From CAZWCX01 sp964632945 (GTDB lineage: Bacteria > Planctomycetota > MHYJ01 > WSZJ01 > CAZWCX01): a stretch of 28,252 nt of DNA. The notes below the pieces were generated by a model. That model saw only the letters and a program-made list of their open reading frames with translations. It searched no databases and had not been told where the DNA came from. A program made the position numbers and the translations under genes. Of this stretch, positions 23,701 to 28,252 are shown piece after piece. Location of the stretch: positions 1 to 28,252 of the forward strand of contig CAZWCX010000098.1 in assembly GCA_964632945.1 (NCBI GenBank), read 5' to 3'. How positions within the stretch are numbered: the first letter of the stretch is position 1; the number at the start of each line of letters is the position of its first letter.

Positions 23701-24866
23701 GGGGTCTGGACCTTCCGCAAAGCCGTTTGGGCCGCGGTCGCGACCTCGGGATCCGAAGCGCGGGCGGCGGTGCGGAGGACCTGGAGGGCGGCCTGGGCGA
23801 GTTCGGGGATGGCGCCGGCGGCCGCTTTCGAGAGGGCGACGGCCGCGCGGTCGCGCACCACCGGGACGGGATCGGCGAGGGCGTCGCGCAGGACGTGCAG
23901 GGCGCCGCCTTCCGGGTCCAGCAGGGAAACGGAGAGGGCTGCGTCGATCCGGACGAGAGGCTCGGGATCCGAGAGGGAAATGCGCAAGGCGGGGAGGGCG
24001 GGTGCGGCGGCGGCACCGATTTTCCCCAATGCGACCGCCGCCGAACTGCGCACCAAAGGGTCCCGGTCGCGCAGGGTGTCGGCGAGGGCGGCTGCGGCGC
24101 TGGCGGCGCGGGCGGCCAGGAACCCCAGGCCCATGGCCGCCTGAAAGCGGACGGACACCTCGCGGTCGCGCAGGGCCTCCGCCAGGCCGGCGACGCTCGC
24201 CTCGGAGGCCGGCGCCTTCCACAGGGCGCCGACCGCCTGGGCGCGCACGCCGGCATCGTCGTTCTTCAGCGCCTCCAGCAATCCCGGCACGGCATCCGCC
24301 CCGATTCTTCCCAGCGTGGCGGAGGCCTGGCCGGCAAGCGTCGATCCCGGCGTGCCCATGATCTCGAGGAGGGGTCGCACCGCGGCATCGCCGAGCCGGC
24401 CCAGGATCGATCGCGCCGCGTGCCCGACCGCGGGGTCGAGGGAGGCCAGACCCTCCACCAGCGCCGGCACGGCCGCGGGTCCGATCGCCTCGAGGGCCCG
24501 GGTCGCCTGGAGCCGCGGACCGGGAACCGGGTCCGCCAACACGGCGACGAGCGCCGCCGACGCCGGCGCCGCGGCCGGGCCCGCGTGCGCCAGTGCGCGC
24601 GCCGCGCCTTCCCGCAGCTTCGGATCCTGGCTCGCCAGCGCCTCGAGCAGCGCCGCGACCGCCGGCGCCCCGATCTTGCCGAGCGCCTCCCCGGCCGCCA
24701 GCGCCCCCGTGTCCCCTTCCCGCGCCAGCAGGTCGATCAGGCGCGGCACCGCCGAGGCCGCCTTCGGACCGAGCCGGCCCAGGGCCCAGGCCGCTTCCGC
24801 GCGGGCCGCCGCGTCCGCGCCCTGCAACCGGGCGATGATCGGCGTGGGGTCCTGATCGTCCGTCAT
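23697..24866 (-). CDS. HEAT-repeat protein, cytoplasmic
   Basis: A 389-residue protein built almost wholly of HEAT or PBS-lyase-like repeats of about 31-38 residues. Repeated elements are visible: AEAAWALGRLGPKAASAVPRL, AAGEALGKIGAPAVAALLEAL, REGAARALAHAGPAA, ATRALEAIGPAAVPALVEGL, ASATLGRIGADAVPGLLEAL, AAVALGKIGAAAAPALPALR. About ten units cover the whole chain, and there is no signal peptide or membrane helix. It is a binding scaffold. Its ATG lies ten bases after the stop of the upstream secreted-protein gene, and its own stop overlaps the start of the hybrid histidine kinase (ATGA). A role as partner of that kinase is possible but not shown. Confidence 0.88.
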   Translation of the reverse strand: MTDDQDPTPIIARLQGADAAARAEAAWALGRLGPKAASAVPRLIDLLAREGDTGALAAGEALGKIGAPAVAALLEALASQDPKLREGAARALAHAGPAAAPASAALVAVLADPVPGPRLQATRALEAIGPAAVPALVEGLASLDPAVGHAARSILGRLGDAAVRPLLEIMGTPGSTLAGQASATLGRIGADAVPGLLEALKNDDAGVRAQAVGALWKAPASEASVAGLAEALRDREVSVRFQAAMGLGFLAARAASAAAALADTLRDRDPLVRSSAAVALGKIGAAAAPALPALRISLSDPEPLVRIDAALSVSLLDPEGGALHVLRDALADPVPVVRDRAAVALSKAAAGAIPELAQAALQVLRTAARASDPEVATAAQTALRKVQTP

Positions 24867-24876
24867 GACGCCCGGC

Positions 24877-26778
24877 TCACTTCAGTTCCCTCGGTTCGAG
24901 CACCATCAGCGTTCCTTCTTCCAGCTTCAGGTTCTTGATTCCTTCCTTCGGGTCGTAGATGTCCGTCCCCTTGCTCACCGTCCCGTCCGGGGCATACCGG
25001 GTCCACGCGTACCCGCCCGTCGTGCGGCCCGGCAGCTGGAAATTCACCACCGTGTTCTCGATCGCCAGCACCGCGGTGTTGGTCTCGCCGGCCGCGTAGA
25101 GGTACCCGGCGGGCTCGCCCATTCCCCGGCCTTCGGTCAGGAGATTGGTCAGCAGGAAGAGCGCCTGGGGATCGAGGACCGACCCGTTGATGAAGTAGTT
25201 CGGCTTGCCGCCCCGGTAGAATCGCCGGCACGCCAGCACGAGGGAATTCCCGGCCTGATAGCCGAGCGAGAGGATCTCGACTTCGGGATCCACGTCGTCC
25301 TTGAGAATCCCCGTCATCCACTGCATCTTTGCGCCCAGCGGGTCCAGCGCGCCCCCGCCTCCCGGCACGGTCCACTGGGAGTTCGTGTGCATGTACCACT
25401 TCGAATTGTAGACCCCCTGGTCCGGAATCTCGTCGGGCTTGAGGGCGGGGTAGTGCTTGTCCTGATTGAGACCGAAGTACTCGCGGACCGTGAGCCAGTT
25501 GGAGGAGCCCGTGATGTTGGAGGAGGGGACGAGGGTGGCCACCTGGAGGAAAATCGGCTTGTTCCCCTTGCGGATCAGATTGAGGTGGGCCTCCGGCACG
25601 TCGCGTCCTTCGTTCGAGGCGTAGAAGGAATTCGCGGTGCGGTCCCCTTCCAGGCCCTTGAGATAGAGATAGTAGACGTCCGCGTCGTCGAGCGGTTCCG
25701 TGGTGATGACGGCGTCCAACCCCGCGGCGATGATCGCGCGGACCACGACGGAGAAGTTGTAGCCGAACTTTCCCGGACCGCGCTCCGTGGCGCCGTCGCC
25801 GAAATCCTGCGGCGTGAGATCGGTGAGGATGTTGCACACCGGCGGACGCGTGCGGTTCCGGATGACGCCGGCGACTTGATCGAACAACTTCGGAGCCCCC
25901 TCCGCGGGAGCGACACCGAAGTCGGGCGGCAACCGCCCGGCCGGGGAGGAAAAGAGGATGCCGCGGGAGCGCGTGGAGAAGACCCGGAACAGCGCGACGT
26001 TGCGGGCCACGGCCGGATTGGTCCATCCCCGACCGGCGTCCCCCTCCGATTTCAGACGCACCCCGGACAGGCTGTAGTTCGCATAGCCGAGGGCGAGCGC
26101 GTGCATGAAGTCCCCGAGGCCGATGTCGCGGAAGGAGTGATCGGGGGTCACCCAGGTGGCCAGGATGCGCGCGTCGGACGGCGACATCGCCTCTCCGAGC
26201 ATGAACTTGAGGCGCTTCTGCTGGGTGAAGTCGGCCATCGCCTCCCGCCAGAGGCCGGGGAGTTGGTCCGAGTAGAACCCGTCGAATCCCTCCGCCGCGA
26301 TCGCCTCGAGTAGTTGGTTCACCTGCGAGGGTTGCATGCCCGCGAGGGGGCCGCCGGTCGATCCATCCCCGCCCGGGCCGGACATGCCGGCGGCGGCGAT
26401 CTCGGAGATGTCGGCGTAGATCTTGATCTTGGCCGCCTTGGCGAGCAGCACCTTGTCGCGCAGCGTGGACACGACGCCCGCCTGCACGCCGCCCCCCGCG
26501 AGCAGATCGACGCCGACGCAGGTGCGCAGGGTGTCCCCCTCGCGGTACGCGGTCTGCAGAACCAGGAAGCTCAGCCCCCGGTCCGCGAGGGCCTTGCAAA
26601 AGCGGGCGTAGCCGTCCGGCATCGGATCGGAGGGATCGTCCGGGAAGTCCGCGGCATGGCCGTTCAAGGTGGCGCGGAAGCCGAAGAAAACCGCATCCCG
26701 ATCTTCCTGCGCGCGGGCGGGGAATGGGCGCGCGATCGCCAGGATCAGCGCGGCGGCGACGGCAATTCGGCGGAACAT
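24877..26778 (-). CDS. Large secreted protein, possible TIM-barrel hydrolase
   Basis: A 633-residue exported protein. Signal peptide MFRRIAVAAALILAIARPFP, cleavage at about PARAQ (24). The N-terminal half alternates strands and helices like a TIM barrel: RGLSFLVLQTAYREG, AAKIKIYADISEIAAAG, EGFDGFYSDQLPGLWREAM (163-181), IAAGLDAVITTEPLDDADVY. Acidic residues at strand ends (D122, D166, D171) resemble glycosidase-type sites, but I recognise no family. The last 150 residues look like a beta-rich domain (AGETNTAVLAIENTVVNFQL). ATG 26778 follows GGAGGTG. It is the second gene of the minus-strand operon, starting 13 bases after the CxxC-protein stop. The enzymatic role is inference only. Confidence 0.6.
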   Translation of the reverse strand: MFRRIAVAAALILAIARPFPARAQEDRDAVFFGFRATLNGHAADFPDDPSDPMPDGYARFCKALADRGLSFLVLQTAYREGDTLRTCVGVDLLAGGGVQAGVVSTLRDKVLLAKAAKIKIYADISEIAAAGMSGPGGDGSTGGPLAGMQPSQVNQLLEAIAAEGFDGFYSDQLPGLWREAMADFTQQKRLKFMLGEAMSPSDARILATWVTPDHSFRDIGLGDFMHALALGYANYSLSGVRLKSEGDAGRGWTNPAVARNVALFRVFSTRSRGILFSSPAGRLPPDFGVAPAEGAPKLFDQVAGVIRNRTRPPVCNILTDLTPQDFGDGATERGPGKFGYNFSVVVRAIIAAGLDAVITTEPLDDADVYYLYLKGLEGDRTANSFYASNEGRDVPEAHLNLIRKGNKPIFLQVATLVPSSNITGSSNWLTVREYFGLNQDKHYPALKPDEIPDQGVYNSKWYMHTNSQWTVPGGGGALDPLGAKMQWMTGILKDDVDPEVEILSLGYQAGNSLVLACRRFYRGGKPNYFINGSVLDPQALFLLTNLLTEGRGMGEPAGYLYAAGETNTAVLAIENTVVNFQLPGRTTGGYAWTRYAPDGTVSKGTDIYDPKEGIKNLKLEEGTLMVLEPRELK

Positions 26779-26791
26779 GGGGCACCTCCGT

Positions 26792-27163
26792 TCAACGGGG
26801 GGGCTTCGTCGGGGACGATTCGGGCTCCGTCAGCGGCATGTCGGGGATCGGCACGCCGAGTTCGGGGATTTCCAGCAGGCGGCGATAGGCGCGCGACACC
26901 CGCGCGGTCCGGGCCGACGCATCGGCGGGGGAGAGCCGGCGGCGATCGGTCAGGGGATCCTCGTCCGTGATCGGCGGAAAATCCGGATGTTCGATGTACT
27001 GGGCGATTTCCGGATTGCACCGGATATGCCGATCCGGCATCGCCTGCAGCCAGTCCGCGCGGATCTCCCCCAGCACGTAGCGCAGGTACAGCTCCGATTC
27101 CGGCAGGGTATCCACCGGTTCGTGGCAGACGCTGCACAAATACCCGCGGTCGCATCGAGCCAT
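26792..27163 (-). CDS. CxxC-motif protein of unknown function
   Basis: A 123-residue protein starting MARCDRGYLCSVCHEPVDTL. The CxxC (C10, C13) and a later RCNP resemble a small zinc-binding module. The continuation PESELYLRYVLGEIRADWLQ and DRHIRCNPEIAQYI is the pattern I associate with a small conserved protein of Planctomycetota; its function is not known to me. The C-terminus is polar and Pro-rich. ATG 27163 is chosen because the conserved part begins there; a longer TTG start at 27289 would add an Arg-rich leader without support. It is the first gene of the operon leading to the histidine kinase. Confidence 0.6.
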   Translation of the reverse strand: MARCDRGYLCSVCHEPVDTLPESELYLRYVLGEIRADWLQAMPDRHIRCNPEIAQYIEHPDFPPITDEDPLTDRRRLSPADASARTARVSRAYRRLLEIPELGVPIPDMPLTEPESSPTKPPR

Positions 27164-27435
27164 CGGATCGGCCGGGTGGATGGGGTCCCGAACACCCGCG
27201 GCGGACGCCGCGCGGCGAGCTCGTGAGAGCGGTGAAGCGCTCCGGCGGAGCCACCGTTCGATTCTCCACGAATCGGGCCGAAAGAGCAAGCACCGGGTGG
27301 GAGGAGCGGCCGGTCGCGGGGGGCCGGAGGCGGCGCGCGGAGGTCGCGTCGAACGGCCGTCTTTTCGACTTGCGGCCCTTCGCCGGGTCTGTTACGTTCA
27401 ACGGGGAACAGGCCAGGGGACGGAGGAAAGCTGCC
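27164..27435. other. Divergent intergenic region
   Basis: Separates the minus-strand four-gene operon from the plus-strand STAS-kinase gene. No gene seen. A small hairpin, CGCGGC-GGAC-GCCGCG, occurs at 27197-27212, on the leader side of the minus operon. No convincing promoter pair could be picked on either strand. Confidence 0.35.
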
Positions 27436-28252
27436 ATGGAAGGTGGCCAGGGCGGTCGCCAGCGCTCCAAGAAGATCGTGCTGCTGCGTCTCGGCAGCCG
27501 CATCACGGAAAAGTCCCTCGCGGACATCCGTCGCGAGATGGTGATGGCGGCGCGGGCGGGCGACACCTCGATCGTCGTCGATCTCCAGGCGCTGACCGAG
27601 GTCGACGAGGACGGCGTGAATCGCTTTCACCAGGCCGTCACGGAGACCATCCCCCCCAAACGCGTCGTGCTCTTCAACGCGCCCGCCGAGGTTGCGCGCA
27701 TCCTGGAAGAGATGCAGGTCCGCGCCGAATACGACACCGTCATGGAGGCGAAGGGAACCCGGGAATCCGCGGAAGAGACGGAGGAGGAACCGGAAAGGCC
27801 CGCGCCGCCTCCGCCGGCAAAGCGTCCTGCTCCCCCCCCGCCCGCGCAGCCCCGCCCGCCGGCGCCCCCGCCGGCCCCGCTGCCCTCCCTGATCAACGAC
27901 ATCGGGTCCCTCGACGTCCCGGCCGCGGATCTCCGGCTGAATCCCCAGCCGACGGCGCCGCCGCCGGTGCCGACCCAGAACACGGCCGTGATCAAGCTGT
28001 TCAAGAAGCCGCTGCCGCCGGGGGCCGATCCCGCCGGCCTCGCCGGGAGCAGTTTTCTCAACCTGAGAGTCGAGGAAGAAATCGGCCGCGGAGGCCTGGC
28101 CACCGTCTATCGCGCCATCCAGGCCGAGTCGGGCCGGCCGTTCGCGCTCAAGGTTCTGCATCCGTGGTACGCGGAAAGCAAGAACATCGTGGACCAGTTC
28201 CTCGCCGAGGGAAACCTGGGCAAGCGGCTCGACCACGAGAATCTGGTAAAGG
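27436..28252 (+). CDS. STAS-like domain fused to Ser/Thr protein kinase (3' partial)
   Basis: The gene runs off the right edge with 272 codons visible. ATG 27436 follows GGAGGAAA. Residues about 12-105 look like a STAS-type domain (KKIVLLRLGSRITEKSLADI, SIVVDLQALTEVDEDGVNRF, KRVVLFNAPAEVARILEEM), similar to anti-sigma-factor antagonists. An acidic then Pro-rich linker follows (about 115-200, with long PPPPA runs). The kinase domain starts near residue 210: VEEEIGRGGLATVYRA (Gly loop), with FALKVL giving the ATP-binding Lys K239. The catalytic loop lies outside the window. In STAS antagonists the phosphorylated residue is a Ser or Thr; here that region reads TEVDEDGVNRF, with acidic residues at the usual Ser position, which might mimic phosphorylation. 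Confidence 0.8.
   Translation, partial: MEGGQGGRQRSKKIVLLRLGSRITEKSLADIRREMVMAARAGDTSIVVDLQALTEVDEDGVNRFHQAVTETIPPKRVVLFNAPAEVARILEEMQVRAEYDTVMEAKGTRESAEETEEEPERPAPPPPAKRPAPPPPAQPRPPAPPPAPLPSLINDIGSLDVPAADLRLNPQPTAPPPVPTQNTAVIKLFKKPLPPGADPAGLAGSSFLNLRVEEEIGRGGLATVYRAIQAESGRPFALKVLHPWYAESKNIVDQFLAEGNLGKRLDHENLVK

Noticed and set aside
21760..24144. Plus-strand open frame of 794 codons
   Set aside because: Antisense to the hybrid histidine kinase and HEAT genes; no motif found.
27164..27289. Longer start (TTG) for the CxxC protein
   Set aside because: Adds an Arg-rich leader without homology or ribosome site; the conserved part begins at ATG 27163.
1..28252. tRNA, rRNA, CRISPR array or phage genes
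   Set aside because: Read for tRNA T-loop patterns, short regular repeats and phage structural motifs; none found.

Overview
The window is high-GC bacterial DNA with densely packed genes. Several traits fit a member of the Planctomycetota or a similar large-genome bacterium: a PASTA-less Ser/Thr kinase with a long TPR tail, many HEAT-repeat, beta-propeller and short signal-peptide proteins, a prokaryotic RING finger, a CxxC protein of planctomycete type, and transposase families common in that phylum. This placement is an inference from gene content. No rRNA, tRNA or CRISPR array was seen.

Layout. Positions 1-3990 are accessory DNA. They hold the 3' end of an RHS-repeat gene whose unique C-terminal tip has visibly lower GC than the rest, a small three-helix membrane protein behind it (possible immunity partner), and a graveyard of three transposase types: Y1/REP-type, IS481-like and IS66 TnpB. 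Positions 3991-7629 are a tight plus-strand operon, hisC-like > recD2 > a 117-residue protein resembling the substrate-binding domain of eukaryotic FBXO31. Both junctions are ATGA overlaps and a strong hairpin closes the operon. Positions 7782-9569 (minus) carry inorganic pyrophosphatase and a secreted PrcB-like protein, each with a readable promoter. Positions 9851-12406 (plus) carry a beta-propeller, a 60-residue one-helix protein, a secreted protein and a periplasmic cupin. A second propeller lies on the minus strand (12417-13820).

Positions 13963-21719 (plus) begin with a membrane-anchored RING-finger protein. A recognisable promoter at 14815-14844 follows, and then a five-gene run: membrane protein > short-chain dehydrogenase > nucleotidyl-cyclase-like protein > membrane/coiled-coil/HEAT protein > 1206-residue Ser/Thr kinase. 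The kinase tail contains eight consecutive repeats of exactly 46 residues. Converging on it from the minus strand is a four-gene operon (27163-21745): CxxC protein > large secreted protein > HEAT protein > hybrid histidine kinase. Divergent from that operon, a STAS-like domain fused to a Ser/Thr kinase runs off the 3' edge.

The most unusual items are the free-standing FBXO31-like protein coupled to recD2, the strictly periodic 46-residue TPR variant in the kinase, the cyclase-fold protein lacking two conserved catalytic side chains beside that kinase, and the RHS tip with its candidate partner. Much of the window looks like a signalling and protein-quality neighbourhood with eukaryote-like domains, but no single complete known system is present.
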